Source: Phenylobacterium deserti
Lineage (GTDB): Bacteria; Pseudomonadota; Alphaproteobacteria; Caulobacterales; Caulobacteraceae
DNA length: 64,000 nt
Direction: 5' to 3'
NCBI GenBank assembly: GCA_943332615.1
Contig: CALQQB010000016.1
Coordinates: forward strand, 1-64,000
The position numbers were made by a program, and so were the translations under genes. Shown one piece after another: positions 1 to 10,967 of this stretch; within the stretch, counting starts at the first letter, position 1; the number at the start of each line of letters is the position of its first letter. Under the pieces are notes generated by a model, which worked only from the letters and a program-made list of their open reading frames with translations, had not been told where the DNA came from and searched no databases.

Positions 1-95
1 CGACCTTCGAACGCTCGCTCGACAAGATCGCCCCGGCCTTCCTGATGATCCTCGGCCTCATCGCCGCCGTCGGCTCCGCCGGCCTGGGCTTCTGA
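1..95 (+). CDS. C-terminal end of an unidentified membrane protein (partial)
   Basis: An open frame enters from the left edge and stops at TGA 93-95, leaving about 30 residues. They end in a hydrophobic run (FLMILGLIAAVGSAGLGF), which suggests a C-terminal transmembrane helix. A strong intrinsic terminator 28 bases after the stop supports this being a real 3' gene end. The fragment is too short to assign a family. Confidence 0.55.
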   Translation, partial: TFERSLDKIAPAFLMILGLIAAVGSAGLGF

Positions 96-122
96 TCCCA
101 CCCAACCGCGAGCACCGTATGA

Positions 123-145
123 GGGCTCCTTCGGGAGCCCTTTTT
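123..145 (+). terminator. Rho-independent terminator
   Basis: A 7-bp GC-rich stem (GGGCTCC pairing with GGAGCCC) closes a TTCG tetraloop and is followed directly by TTTTT. This is a textbook intrinsic terminator placed just after the stop codon of the gene entering from the left edge. Confidence 0.9.
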
Positions 146-175
146 CGTGGTTCTCTTATCCGGCCTGAGGCGCGC

Positions 176-1309
176 TCAGTGGTAGGCGGCCTCGATGAGG
201 CGCCGGGGCCGCAGGTCGCCCATGAGCGCTGTGCCCTGCTTGTTCATCACATAGGCTCCGCCCAGTTTGGCCCGCGGGTCGGCGAAGGCGCAGGCGCCGC
301 CCCAGCCGGCGTGGCCGAAGGTCTCCGTCCCCGGGCCCCAGGGGAAGTTGGGGGCGTTGCGCATGAAGCCCGCGCCCCAGCTCATGTCGAACGGCAGCAC
401 CAGGTCCTGACCGCGGATGCGCTCGCGGCTGGCCTCGGCGATCAGCGCCGGCGACAGGATCTCGTCGCCCTCCAGCCAGCCGTCGTTGGCCAGCGCCCCC
501 ATCAGCCGGGCCATGGACTCTGCCGTGACGTGGCCGTTGGTGGAGGGGACGGGCAGGCGGCGCCACGCATCGGGCCCCTTGCCGGCGGCGGCGGACCAGG
601 GGGTGAGGAAAGCCGCCCGGGTGGCGTCGTTGATCTCGCCGAACTGCGGCAACGCGCTCGGCCGCTGCAGGTCGGCGACGCGGTCGACCTCAGCGTCCGG
701 GAGGCCGATGAAGAGGTCCAGGCCGAAGGGCAGCGCGATGTCCTGCCGCAACGCCTCGGCCATCGTGCGGCCGTCCACGCGGCGGAAGATCTCGCCGGTG
801 ATGAACCCCACGGTGATCGGGTGGTAGCCGCTGGCGGTTCCCACCGGCCACATCGGCGCCATCGCCGCCAGCTTGGCGCAGACCGCGTCCCAGTGGTACC
901 AGATGGCGGGGTCGGTCCTGTCCGGGAAGCCGGGCAGGCCGGCCTGGTGGGAGATAGCCTGCTCGACGGTGACGGCGCGCTTCCCCGACTGGCCGAACTC
1001 GGGCCAGACGCTGGCGACGGTCTGGCCGTAGTCGAGCCTTCCGGCGTCCACCAGCCGCGCGATCATCAGGGCCGCGATCGCCTTGGTGGTGGAGAACACC
1101 GGGGTAAGCGTCCGCTCATCCCAGGGGACGGTCGCCTTGCGGTCGGCGAACCCCGCCCAGAGGTCCAGCACCACCTCGCCGGCCTCCACCAGGGTGACGC
1201 GGGCGCCCAGTTCCTCGCCGGCCGCGAAGTTGGCGGCGAAGGCGTCTTTCACTGCGGCGAAGCGGGCGGGTGCGAACCCCCCAATCTCGACAGCTTTCCC
1301 GACGCTCAT
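176..1309 (-). CDS. Serine hydrolase, class C beta-lactamase / EstB-like family
   Basis: The 377-residue protein has the beta-lactamase-related fold used by class C beta-lactamases and EstB-type esterases. The nucleophile motif S-T-T-K is at residues 73-76. A Tyr-His-Pro at 162-164 sits where class C enzymes have Y-x-N, and HAGWGG near residue 333 matches the third (K/H)-x-G motif. The altered YxN box and the absence of an obvious signal peptide favour a cytoplasmic esterase or carboxylesterase over an antibiotic-degrading enzyme; this is inference. Its ATG overlaps the stop of pdxY in an ATGA junction, so the two are translationally coupled. The substrate is unknown. Confidence 0.88.
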   Translation of the reverse strand: MSVGKAVEIGGFAPARFAAVKDAFAANFAAGEELGARVTLVEAGEVVLDLWAGFADRKATVPWDERTLTPVFSTTKAIAALMIARLVDAGRLDYGQTVASVWPEFGQSGKRAVTVEQAISHQAGLPGFPDRTDPAIWYHWDAVCAKLAAMAPMWPVGTASGYHPITVGFITGEIFRRVDGRTMAEALRQDIALPFGLDLFIGLPDAEVDRVADLQRPSALPQFGEINDATRAAFLTPWSAAAGKGPDAWRRLPVPSTNGHVTAESMARLMGALANDGWLEGDEILSPALIAEASRERIRGQDLVLPFDMSWGAGFMRNAPNFPWGPGTETFGHAGWGGACAFADPRAKLGGAYVMNKQGTALMGDLRPRRLIEAAYH

Positions 1310-2151
1310 AGCCTCTCCATACGCACCTCGGCCTTGGGATTCACGATCCGATCGGCCAGGGCCACGATCGGCAGGTCGTTGGACTTCCAGGCATGGGCGA
1401 CCAGCAGGGTTTCGGCCACCGCGCGCGCCGCGAGTTCGGCGGCTTCGCGCGGATCGCGGCCCTGCACCAGGCCCGCGCCGAATTTCGCGGTGACCAGGTC
1501 ACCGGTGCCGTTAGGCGCCCTCTCTCGCCGCGCGTGGGCAAACAGAACGGCCTCTTCCTTGTCCACATAAAGCAGGCCGACCTCGCCCTCGCCTGCGGGG
1601 ACCGAGGTGACCAGCGCCGGCTTGCCCAGACTGCGGGCGGCGTCACGGGCCTCGGCGGCTGTGGTGATCTGTTTGTCGGCCAGAAAGGCCAGCTCCCAGA
1701 GGTTGGGGGTGATCCAGTCGGCCAGCGGCACCAGCTGGCCCTCGACCGCCTGAGCGACCTCGGGCGTCACGTAGAGCCCGCGCGGGGAGTCGCCCAGCAC
1801 CGGGTCTACGAGCACCAGGGGCCGCGCGCCCCAGGCGTCGCTGCGCTCGGCTGTGCGCACGCGCTCAATGACGCCCGCGGCGATCTCCACCTGCTCGGGA
1901 TCGGAGAAGTGGCCGGTGATGATGAGGTCCACCATGCCGAACAGGGCGTCGGCCTCGATGTCGCCCAACATGCGGCGGAAAACCTCGGGTGAGGTCACTT
2001 CGCCACGGCTGCCGCGGGCGGGAGTGCGGCCGAACATGACGGTCGGCGCCAGCACAGGATCGATCTTGTGGGCCGCCAGCACATATTGCTGGGCGGCGCC
2101 GCCAATCCGGCTGGCGGCGACGAAAGATGAGAGGATCAGGGCAAGCGGCAC
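1306..2151 (-). CDS. pdxY: Pyridoxal kinase PdxY
   Basis: PdxY phosphorylates pyridoxal using ATP in the vitamin B6 salvage pathway and is cytosolic. The 281-residue protein starts at the first beta strand of the ribokinase fold (ALILSSFVA). It keeps TPNLWEL near residue 148, typical of the pyridoxal kinase subgroup, and the anion-hole motif APNGTGDLV, with catalytic Asp218. The start is GTG at 2151; no closer ATG exists in frame. It lies directly upstream of, and overlaps, the serine hydrolase gene, so the pair forms a short operon. The metabolic link between them is not evident from sequence. Confidence 0.9.
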   Translation of the reverse strand: MPLALILSSFVAASRIGGAAQQYVLAAHKIDPVLAPTVMFGRTPARGSRGEVTSPEVFRRMLGDIEADALFGMVDLIITGHFSDPEQVEIAAGVIERVRTAERSDAWGARPLVLVDPVLGDSPRGLYVTPEVAQAVEGQLVPLADWITPNLWELAFLADKQITTAAEARDAARSLGKPALVTSVPAGEGEVGLLYVDKEEAVLFAHARRERAPNGTGDLVTAKFGAGLVQGRDPREAAELAARAVAETLLVAHAWKSNDLPIVALADRIVNPKAEVRMERL

Positions 2152-2269
2152 AAATCGGCCGTAGCCTACAAGCTCGAGGGTCGCCAGTAGGATTCCACTA
2201 CAAATAGTGCATGGCGGCGATTTTGCTATCTATAGTCGCGTTTGGCTAACCCTACCGTCCGACGCAAGC

Positions 2270-2300
2270 GGCGCGCGAAGGGAGCAACCCCGCGCGCGCC
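2270..2300 (-). terminator. Possible ahcY terminator hairpin
   Basis: An 8-bp stem (GGCGCGCG with CGCGCGCC) encloses a 15-base loop about 37 bases past the ahcY stop. No U-tract follows on the ahcY transcript, so this may be a processing or Rho-assisted end rather than a classic intrinsic terminator. Confidence 0.4.
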
Positions 2301-2336
2301 GTTCATGTCCGTCGTCGCCGTTAACGATTGGCGCGA

Positions 2337-3728
<1,392 letters not shown>

Positions 3729-3765
3729 ATCGGTCCCTGGGGCGGCATTTTTAGGATTGGGCGTC

Positions 3766-3794
3766 CCTATAACGGCGCAAAGGTTGATCGGCAA
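3766..3794 (-). promoter_or_regulatory. Candidate sigma-70-type promoter of ahcY
   Basis: On the minus strand, TTGCCG (3789-3794) and TATAGG (3766-3771) are separated by exactly 17 bases, about 40 bases before the ahcY start codon. Both boxes are near-consensus for a housekeeping promoter. Confidence 0.5.
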
Positions 3795-3800
3795 TAAACA

Positions 3801-3818
3801 CATAAAGAAATCGTTATG
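3801..3818. promoter_or_regulatory. Candidate ArsR-type (SamR/SahR-like) operator upstream of ahcY
   Basis: CATAAAGAAATCGTTATG is an 18-bp palindrome with a single mismatched pair. It lies 6 bases upstream of the proposed ahcY -35 box and between ahcY and the divergent ABC transporter gene. From memory, its ATAAAGA-TCTTTAT-like core resembles the operators described for SAM/SAH-sensing ArsR-family repressors of methionine genes in Alphaproteobacteria. No such regulator gene is in the window. Confidence 0.45.
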
Positions 3819-3918
3819 CGATTTTCGCGAGGCCACGGCCTTGCGACAGGCGGCGGCGGATCGCGACTAGCTCCGCCGCCCTCGTGACCCTATGTGGGAA
3901 CGGCTGAAGGAGCGCCCG

Positions 3919-4841
<923 letters not shown>

Positions 4842-4845
<4 letters not shown>

Positions 4846-5603
4846 ATATCCACGCCGTCCGGGCCATCTACTTCTTCGAGATGCACCGCTGGGTGCGGAC
4901 CATCGTCCAGAGCGTGGCCGCGCCGGTCATCACCACCTCGCTCTATTTCATCGTCTTCGGCGCGGCGATCGGCAGCCGGATGCCGTCCGTGAACGGGATC
5001 AGCTACGGCGCCTTCATCGTGCCGGGCCTGCTGATGCTGTCGATCCTGACGGAGAGCATCTCCAACGGCTCGTTCGGAATCTACATGCCGAAGTTCGCCG
5101 GCACGATCTACGAGGTGCTGTCCGCGCCGGTCTCCGCCGCCGAGGTGGTGCTGGGCTATGTGGGGGCGGCGGCCAGCAAGTCCGTCGTCCTAGGGCTCGT
5201 GATCTTGGCGACCGCCAGGATCTTCGTGCCCTACCAGATCGGCCACCCGTTCGTGATGCTGGCCTTCCTGGTGCTGACCTCGGTGACCTTCAGCCTGTTC
5301 GGCTTCCTGACCGGCATCTGGGCCGACGGCTGGGAAAAGCTGTCGATCATCCCGACCCTGGTGATCACCCCGCTGACGTTCTTAGGGGGCAGCTTCTATT
5401 CCATCGACATGCTGCCGGGCGTCTGGCGCCAGATCGCCCTGGTGAACCCGGTCGTCTATCTGGTGTCAGGCTTCCGCTGGAGCTTCTACGGGGTGTCCGA
5501 TGTGGGGGTCGGCGTGAGCCTGGCCGCGACGCTGGGGTTCCTGGCCGTGTGCCTCGCCGCCGTGACCTGGATCTTCCGCACCGGCTGGAAGCTGAAGACC
5601 TGA
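4842..5603 (+). CDS. ABC-2 type transporter permease (YadH-like)
   Basis: This 253-residue inner-membrane protein has about six hydrophobic segments and the ABC-2 permease signature around the stretch ending in [16 protein letters not shown], followed by [16 protein letters not shown]. It overlaps the ATPase gene by four bases, so the two subunits are made together and form a half-transporter pair that dimerises. The gene ends 17 bases from the convergent HPr gene. No periplasmic partner is encoded nearby. The transported substrate cannot be read from the sequence. Confidence 0.92.
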
Positions 5604-5620
5604 CTCTCCTTCCCTGATCG

Positions 5621-5896
5621 CTACTCGTCCTCGTCGAACCGTGCCGCCACCAGCTGCACCAGGGCGTCCACCGCCTCCGTCGCCTGGTCGCCCTCGGCTT
5701 CGATGTCGATGCAGCAGCCGGGGGCGGCGGCGAGCATCATCAGGCCCATGATCGAGCGGGCGTCGACCGTGTGACCGTCCTTGGAGACGCGCACCTCGGC
5801 GTCGAAGGTGGCCGCCAGTTTGACGAACTTCGCCGACGCGCGGGCATGGAGGCCCCGCTTGTTGACGATCTCGACGGTGCGGTTGGCTTCGCTCAC
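5621..5896 (-). CDS. ptsH: HPr family phosphocarrier protein
   Basis: HPr relays phosphate from enzyme I to EIIA-type proteins. The 91-residue protein has the phosphorylatable His17 in RGLHARAS and the regulatory Ser48 in ARSIMGLM, the target of HPr kinase, whose gene lies in the same cluster. With no sugar permease nearby and an HprK present, this is most likely the regulatory rather than sugar-transporting PTS of Alphaproteobacteria, tied to carbon and nitrogen status and envelope signalling. It starts with GTG and overlaps the EIIA stop codon (GTGA), so translation is coupled. It is the last gene of the chvI-chvG-hprK-EIIA-HPr run. Confidence 0.95.
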   Translation of the reverse strand: MSEANRTVEIVNKRGLHARASAKFVKLAATFDAEVRVSKDGHTVDARSIMGLMMLAAAPGCCIDIEAEGDQATEAVDALVQLVAARFDEDE

Positions 5897-6297
5897 TTCT
5901 CTCCGGCCAGGACGTAGGACGCGACGGAGATGTACTTACGCCCGGCTTCCTGCGCCGCCGCAACCGCATCCTCCAGCGAGACGCGGCTGCGCAGCGACGC
6001 CAGCTTGATCAGCATCGGCAGGTTCAGGCCCGCGATCACCTCGGCCTTGGTCTGTTCCATCACCGAAATGGCCAGATTGGAGGGGGTGCCGCCGAACATG
6101 TCGGTGAGCAGGATCACGCCCTGACCCTGTTCGACTCGACCGCAGGCGCCGAGGATGTCCTGCCTGCGCCGCTCCATGTCGTCCTCGGGACCGATGCAGA
6201 TGGCCTCCACCGCGGCCTGCGGCCCCACCACGTGCTCCATCGCGAAGATGAACTCTTGCGCCAGCCGGCCGTGAGTTACGATCACGAGGCCGATCAT
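5893..6297 (-). CDS. PTS EIIA component, mannose/fructose (EIIA-Man) family
   Basis: The 134-residue protein has the EIIA-Man fold: MIGLVIVTHGRLAQEF begins the domain with phospho-acceptor His9, and LLTDMFGGTPSN is the second conserved loop. It accepts phosphate from HPr, encoded immediately downstream and overlapping by four bases. No EIIB or EIIC gene follows, so a regulatory role, as for orphan alphaproteobacterial EIIA-Man proteins, is more likely than sugar import. I chose ATG 6297; an upstream GTG at 6324 is in frame but adds nine residues outside the domain. The downstream targets are unknown. Confidence 0.92.
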   Translation of the reverse strand: MIGLVIVTHGRLAQEFIFAMEHVVGPQAAVEAICIGPEDDMERRRQDILGACGRVEQGQGVILLTDMFGGTPSNLAISVMEQTKAEVIAGLNLPMLIKLASLRSRVSLEDAVAAAQEAGRKYISVASYVLAGEK

Positions 6298-6357
6298 GCT
6301 AGACAATCCAAGGGGTATCCCCACCCGATGGCGCCTCCAAGCGGGGCGCGAGCCGAG

Positions 6358-6792
6358 CTAGATACGCCTCTTGTGCGCCGCGTCAAAGGCCCCAAGCGCG
6401 CGGCTTAGTTTCGCAGGCGCCGAGAGTTCGAAGGGGTCTGCCGCCAGGAGTGGAACAGCCACGCCAAGGATCGTTTCGGTTGCAGCATCCGGGAGGCGAT
6501 CGGCTGACCCGAGCCGCACGACCAGGGCGACTTCGCAAAAGGCCACGGCCTCCACGCGCGCGACCTCGACGCCGCGAACCTCCAGCAGTCCAGCCAGGGT
6601 GTCGGGCGCCCGGCCATAGAGCCGGCCCTCCGTCGTCCACAGCAACACCCGGTCGTCGGCCACCAACTGAAAGCCGTGGTCCAGAGCCCGCAGCGCCAGG
6701 TCGCTCTTGCCGGCGCCGGACGGGCCCTGGATCAGCACACCGCGCCAGTCGCCGCCGCGCCGCTCGGCGATCAGGCCGGCGTGCCAGATCAC
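6358..6792 (-). CDS. hprK: HPr kinase/phosphorylase (short alphaproteobacterial form)
   Basis: This bifunctional enzyme phosphorylates and dephosphorylates the regulatory serine of HPr. At 144 residues it consists only of the catalytic kinase domain and lacks the N-terminal domain of Firmicute HprK, as is normal in Alphaproteobacteria. The P-loop GPSGAGKS is at residues 23-30 and the signature around LLEVRGVEV is present. It starts with GTG, overlapping the chvG stop (GTGA), so kinase production is coupled to the ChvG sensor. It connects two-component envelope signalling to the PTS proteins encoded next. Confidence 0.94.
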   Translation of the reverse strand: MIWHAGLIAERRGGDWRGVLIQGPSGAGKSDLALRALDHGFQLVADDRVLLWTTEGRLYGRAPDTLAGLLEVRGVEVARVEAVAFCEVALVVRLGSADRLPDAATETILGVAVPLLAADPFELSAPAKLSRALGAFDAAHKRRI

Positions 6793-8414
6793 GGAGCAGC
6801 GTCCGGCAGCGTCAGGACGAACAGCGCGCCCAGCACCTTGCCGTCCGCGCCGGTGCGGTTCTCCGCCCGCAGGGTTCCGCCATGCGCCTCGGCGATCTGG
6901 CGGGCAATGGAGAGGCCGAGCCCCGAGTTGCCGCCGAACGCCGCGCCCTTGGGTCGCGAGGTGTAGAACCGCTGGAACACCGTCTCCAGGTTCTCGGCCG
7001 GGATGCCGGGGCCGTTGTCGGCGACGGTGGCCACGGCCTGGCCCTTCACCCGCAGCAGGCCGACGGTCACTGTCTCGCCGGGCGGACTGAATGAGCGGGC
7101 GTTGTCGATCAGGTTGCGCAGGATCTGGCCTAAAGGGCCCTCGCGGCCCATCACCTGTACCGACTCCATGCCCCGGTGGGCCGCGAAGACCACGGCCACA
7201 TCGCCGGCCCGCGTCGCGGTCTGGTAGAGACTGACGATGTCCGGGATCAGCCGGCCAAGGTCGACGATCTTCGGCTGATCGCGGGAGAGTTCCGCGTCGA
7301 GCCGCGAGGCGTTCGAGATGTCAGTGACCAGTCGGTCCAGTCGCTGGATGTCGTTCTTCAGGATGCCGAGCAGCCGCTCGCGGGCCGCCGGATCGGCCAC
7401 CAGGTCCAGGGTCTCGACCGCCGAGCGCAGAGAGGTCAGCGGGTTGCGGATCTCGTGCGCCACATCGGCGGCGAAGCTTTCGATGGCGTCCATTCGCTCG
7501 CTCAGCGCCTGGGTCATGTCCTCCAGGCTGCGCGTCAGGTCGCCGACCTCGTCGTCGCGTTTGGCCAGGTCCGGCAGCGAGATCGCCCGGGCCCGGGCCT
7601 GACGCACCCGGTCCGCGGCGTGGGCCAGCCGCAGCACCGGCTGGGCCACCAGGCTGTTCAGCAGCAGCGACGAGGCCAGGGTCACCGAGATTGCGATCAG
7701 GATGAACGGGATCAGCGCCTTGCGCTCCCGCGCGATGATGGCATCGACGTCGCTGGCCTCCAGGGTCACCACCCCCAGCACCGCGCGGACATGCTGAATG
7801 GGGATGGAAACCGAGACCACCCGCTCGCCGCCCTCCCCGGGCCGCATGCCGGCCCGGTGATGGCCTAGCAGGGCGGCGGCCACCTCGACCTCAAGGGCGC
7901 GCTGGACCTGGCGGGCGGTCGGTCCGGCGCGGTGGGGCATCAGGTCGCGTTCGCCGCGGGCCTTGGCGGGTGGCAGCGCCTTGCGCTCGACCCGGTCGGC
8001 CATCCAGGCGCTGTCACCCACCAGGCGACCGTGGCTGTCGAACAAGCGCGCCCGCTGCGCCGTCGGGTTCGAGAGGGTCTGCAGCAGCTCGGTGGCCAGC
8101 GCCGTGTCCATCTGCGGCTCGGGCTCGCCCACCGTGGCGGCTTGGTCCAGGATCGAAGCGATCAGCTCGCCCTGGGTGGTCAAGCTGTCTATGCGCGCGT
8201 CGATCAGGCCCCGGCGCAGCTCGTTCAGCACCAGGGCCCCGCCGATCAGGATCGCCAGGCCCAGCAGGTTCAGCGCCAGGATCAATCGGCCAAGGCGCGA
8301 TCCAGGCAGCCAACGGAATCGCGATGACGGGGACATGCGCCCCCGACTCCGCGCCGACTGGGCCCGCTCAGACCTCGTCGGCTCAGGTTTCGCGGTAGCG
8401 GTATCCGACGCCAT
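6789..8414 (-). CDS. chvG: Sensor histidine kinase ChvG (ExoS family)
   Basis: ChvG is an inner-membrane sensor kinase that phosphorylates ChvI in response to envelope or acid stress. Read from ATG 8414 (541 aa), it has a first membrane helix near residues 43-64, a periplasmic sensing domain, a second helix near 235-255, HAMP, and HisKA with phosphorylated His320 in [14 protein letters not shown]. The ATPase domain has [15 protein letters not shown] and GLGLSIARQ. The chosen start overlaps the end of chvI by 32 bases; ATG 8336 is an alternative that would remove 26 cytosolic residues. Its stop overlaps hprK, making one operon. Confidence 0.94.
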   Translation of the reverse strand: MASDTATAKPEPTRSERAQSARSRGRMSPSSRFRWLPGSRLGRLILALNLLGLAILIGGALVLNELRRGLIDARIDSLTTQGELIASILDQAATVGEPEPQMDTALATELLQTLSNPTAQRARLFDSHGRLVGDSAWMADRVERKALPPAKARGERDLMPHRAGPTARQVQRALEVEVAAALLGHHRAGMRPGEGGERVVSVSIPIQHVRAVLGVVTLEASDVDAIIARERKALIPFILIAISVTLASSLLLNSLVAQPVLRLAHAADRVRQARARAISLPDLAKRDDEVGDLTRSLEDMTQALSERMDAIESFAADVAHEIRNPLTSLRSAVETLDLVADPAARERLLGILKNDIQRLDRLVTDISNASRLDAELSRDQPKIVDLGRLIPDIVSLYQTATRAGDVAVVFAAHRGMESVQVMGREGPLGQILRNLIDNARSFSPPGETVTVGLLRVKGQAVATVADNGPGIPAENLETVFQRFYTSRPKGAAFGGNSGLGLSIARQIAEAHGGTLRAENRTGADGKVLGALFVLTLPDAAP

Positions 8415-9099
8415 AGAGGGTTTCGATCGCGTCGAACTCAGGGTCGACCTCGCGGAACTTCTTGCGCATACGCTTGATGTGGCTGTCGATCGTGCGGTCG
8501 TCCACATAGACCTGATCGTCGTAGGCGGCGTCCATCAGGTTGTCGCGGCTCTTCACGAACCCGGGACGCTGGGCCAGCGATTGCAGCAGCAGGAACTCGG
8601 TGACGGTGAGCTTTACCGGCTTGCCTTCCCACAGGCTTTCGTGGCGGGCGGGGTCCAGGGTCAGCTTGCCGCGCTTTATGGCGCGCGCGTTGGCCTCGGC
8701 CTCCGCCGCGGGACTGGCCATTTCGCCGTCCTCGCCGCGGCCGGCGCGCCGCAGCACCGCCTTCACCCGCTCGATCAGCAGGCGCTGGCTGAAGGGCTTG
8801 TGCATGTAGTCGTCGGCGCCGAGGTTGAAGCCGAGGATCTCGTCGATCTCCTCGTCCTTCGACGTCAGGATGATCACCGGCAGTTCGGACGTGCGGCGCA
8901 GGCGGCGCAACACCTCCATGCCGTCCATGCGGGGCATCTTGACGTCCAGGATGGCCATGTCCGGCGGATCGTTCTCCAGCGCCGCGAGCCCCGCCGCGCC
9001 GTCATAGTAGGCCTTAACGGTGTGTCCGTGGCTTTCGAGGGCCAGGCTGACGGAGGTGACGATGTTCTCGTCATCATCCACCAGGGTGATCTTTGCCAT
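8383..9099 (-). CDS. chvI: Response regulator ChvI (OmpR/PhoB family)
   Basis: ChvI is the DNA-binding partner of ChvG and in related bacteria controls envelope, exopolysaccharide and stress genes. The receiver domain has the acidic pair VDDDE near residues 8-11, phosphorylated Asp52 in [12 protein letters not shown], and Lys101 in HKPFS. The C-terminal winged helix follows an Ala/Glu-rich linker and ends in [16 protein letters not shown]. It heads a tightly packed five-gene minus-strand run with chvG, hprK, EIIA and HPr. A good extended -10 (GCTATACT on the minus strand) lies about 30 bases upstream of its start codon. Confidence 0.96.
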   Translation of the reverse strand: MAKITLVDDDENIVTSVSLALESHGHTVKAYYDGAAGLAALENDPPDMAILDVKMPRMDGMEVLRRLRRTSELPVIILTSKDEEIDEILGFNLGADDYMHKPFSQRLLIERVKAVLRRAGRGEDGEMASPAAEAEANARAIKRGKLTLDPARHESLWEGKPVKLTVTEFLLLQSLAQRPGFVKSRDNLMDAAYDDQVYVDDRTIDSHIKRMRKKFREVDPEFDAIETLYGVGYRYRET

Positions 9100-9212
9100 C
9101 TGAGGTCGAATTCTCCTGTGCCCGGCCGAGTATAGCCTAGTGAGCCTTCACCGTGGCCTCAATGGGGCCGGCCGGATGGGCGGCGCAAAGTCAACACGAC
9201 CTTAAGCCTGAG

Positions 9213-9228
9213 GTGGGAACGTTCCCAC
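9213..9228. promoter_or_regulatory. Perfect 16-bp palindrome, LacI-family-like operator
   Basis: GTGGGAACGTTCCCAC is a perfect palindrome ending 18 bases before the start codon of the 570-residue unknown gene. Its core fits the general LacI-family operator pattern TG-N2-A-N-CG-N-T-N2-CA at every fixed position. No LacI-type gene is visible in the window. Confidence 0.5.
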
Positions 9229-9246
9229 TGCGGGAGAGATGCCAGG

Positions 9247-10959
9247 ATGAACGACGGTCGGGTTCATTTCGAAGTCTATATCCGGAAGATTCCGGGTACG
9301 CCCTGGATTCTTGACCTGGCCACGGAGACCCGCGCCACCGCCCTGGCCCTCGCCAATGAGATGATGACCGAGGGCCGGGCCGTCGCGGTCAAGGTCACCA
9401 AGGAGACGCTGGACGAGGCGACCCGCGAGTACCGGGCCGTGATCATCATGCGCCAGGGCGCGGCCGACGTGGCCGCCAAGTCCAAGCCGCAGGGTGAGGT
9501 CCAGCCACTTTGCGTCACGCCGCAGGACCTCTACACCGTCCACGCCCGCGAACGGATCGGACGCGTGCTGGAGGAGTGGCTAGAACGCCACTACGCCACG
9601 CCTTTCGAACTACTGCATCGCCCGGACCTGGTGGAGAAGCTGGAAGCCTCCGGCAACGACCTGCAGCACGCGATCCAGAAGATCGCCATTCCTGAGGCCC
9701 ACGCCCGAAACATCTCCACCCATGAGATGATCCGCGCCTTCCACGCCCTGATCGAGCGCTCGGTCGCTCGCCTTATGAAGGACCACAATCGCGGCGTCCT
9801 TGTCGATCTCAGCTCGGAGAGCTTCGCGGCCGCCGCGGACCGGCTGTCAGGCGATCCCGAGCGTGGTTATCTCCTGGGTGCGGGCGTCGCCGCCGCCATC
9901 GCCGGCGCAGCCAGTTGGGGTGAAAAAGTCACCCAACTGCTCGACCTGGCCGACGAATGGCCAGAGCAGGGCCGCGGACGGGAGCTGGCGCTGCACACGG
10001 TGCAGCAGCCGCTGGCGGAAATCCTCGAGGTCAAGCCCGGCATCGGCGAGATCCTCGGCCGCGGCCAGGACCTGGGTGAGAACCTTGCCGCCATGACCCG
10101 TCTGGCCGCCTACGACACGGTCGCCAAGCTGATCCGGGTGGAGAAGTCGGTGGCGAAGGTGATGCCTGAGCTATCGCCGCTGGCCATGCGGCTGGCGGTC
10201 TGGCTCGAGAGCGAGACCTTTCAGGATACCCGCGCGGCGATCGGGCGACGCATCCTGCGCGAGCTGACGGGGCAACGCCGGCTGCGGCCCGGCGACGCCG
10301 CCGGCGAGATCGACATGCTACGCGCGCTCGGCATGGCGCTCACCGCGTCGGCCGGCAAGCTGCTGCCGCTGGAGGAAGTTCAGGCCGCCTTCATCGCGCG
10401 CTCGCGCATGCTGGTGACCGGCGATTTCGTGGAGGCCTACCTCGGCCAGGACATGACCCCCAAGCAGGAGGTCGAGGCGCTGATCTGGCTCACCGAGAAC
10501 ACCATTGGCGCGGCCAACAAGCGCCAGGCCGGCGGCTGGCTTAAGGCGGTCATCACCTCGTTGCGGTTCGAGAAGGACGTCGCCATGGGCAACGAAAGTC
10601 CGGCCGCCAAGCTGGCCAGCCTGGCCGGTCTGCAACGGTCCGTCGCCCGCTGCGGCCTGGTGGCGGAGGACTTCCATCCCCTGCAGGAGAAGCTGGGCGA
10701 GATCGGTGGCGAGATCGAACTTCGCGCCAAGATCACCCAGGGGGTGGCCCGCGCCGACGCGCCGGCGGTGCATCGCCTCACCGTGCTGCTGAAGCTGGCG
10801 GTGGGGGAGTCAGCGCCGCTGGGCCCGGCTGCCGACCGCGCCCGCGCCGAGGCCCTGAAGCTGGTGAAACAGGACACCACCCGCGCCGCCCTGGCCGCCG
10901 CCCCCGATCAGGTAGAGCAGGTCCGGGCCCTGATCCAGAAAGCGGGGCTGGCGGCGTGA
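9247..10959 (+). CDS. Uncharacterised 570-residue alphaproteobacterial protein
   Basis: I do not recognise a named family. The first 70 residues look like a small alpha/beta domain (HFEVYIRKIPGTPWILDLATETRATALALANEMM). The remaining 500 are almost entirely predicted helix, rich in Ala, Leu, Glu and Arg, consistent with a helical-repeat scaffold. There is no signal peptide, membrane segment or obvious catalytic motif, so it should be soluble and cytoplasmic. The ATG at 9247 follows a purine-rich stretch. It is divergent from chvI, so the two share a 147-base control region carrying a perfect palindrome. A role linked to ChvI is only a positional guess. Confidence 0.8.
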   Translation: MNDGRVHFEVYIRKIPGTPWILDLATETRATALALANEMMTEGRAVAVKVTKETLDEATREYRAVIIMRQGAADVAAKSKPQGEVQPLCVTPQDLYTVHARERIGRVLEEWLERHYATPFELLHRPDLVEKLEASGNDLQHAIQKIAIPEAHARNISTHEMIRAFHALIERSVARLMKDHNRGVLVDLSSESFAAAADRLSGDPERGYLLGAGVAAAIAGAASWGEKVTQLLDLADEWPEQGRGRELALHTVQQPLAEILEVKPGIGEILGRGQDLGENLAAMTRLAAYDTVAKLIRVEKSVAKVMPELSPLAMRLAVWLESETFQDTRAAIGRRILRELTGQRRLRPGDAAGEIDMLRALGMALTASAGKLLPLEEVQAAFIARSRMLVTGDFVEAYLGQDMTPKQEVEALIWLTENTIGAANKRQAGGWLKAVITSLRFEKDVAMGNESPAAKLASLAGLQRSVARCGLVAEDFHPLQEKLGEIGGEIELRAKITQGVARADAPAVHRLTVLLKLAVGESAPLGPAADRARAEALKLVKQDTTRAALAAAPDQVEQVRALIQKAGLAA

Positions 10960-10967
10960 GCGTGGCC

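Noticed and set aside
176-1309. The beta-lactamase-fold gene as an antibiotic resistance gene
   Set aside because: There is no signal peptide, the YxN motif is replaced by Tyr-His-Pro, and it is coupled to pdxY; an esterase-type hydrolase is more likely.
9213-9237. GGAAC in the palindrome as a general-stress EcfG promoter
   Set aside because: No CGTT-type -10 element lies 16-17 bases downstream of GGAAC; the symmetric operator reading explains the sequence better.
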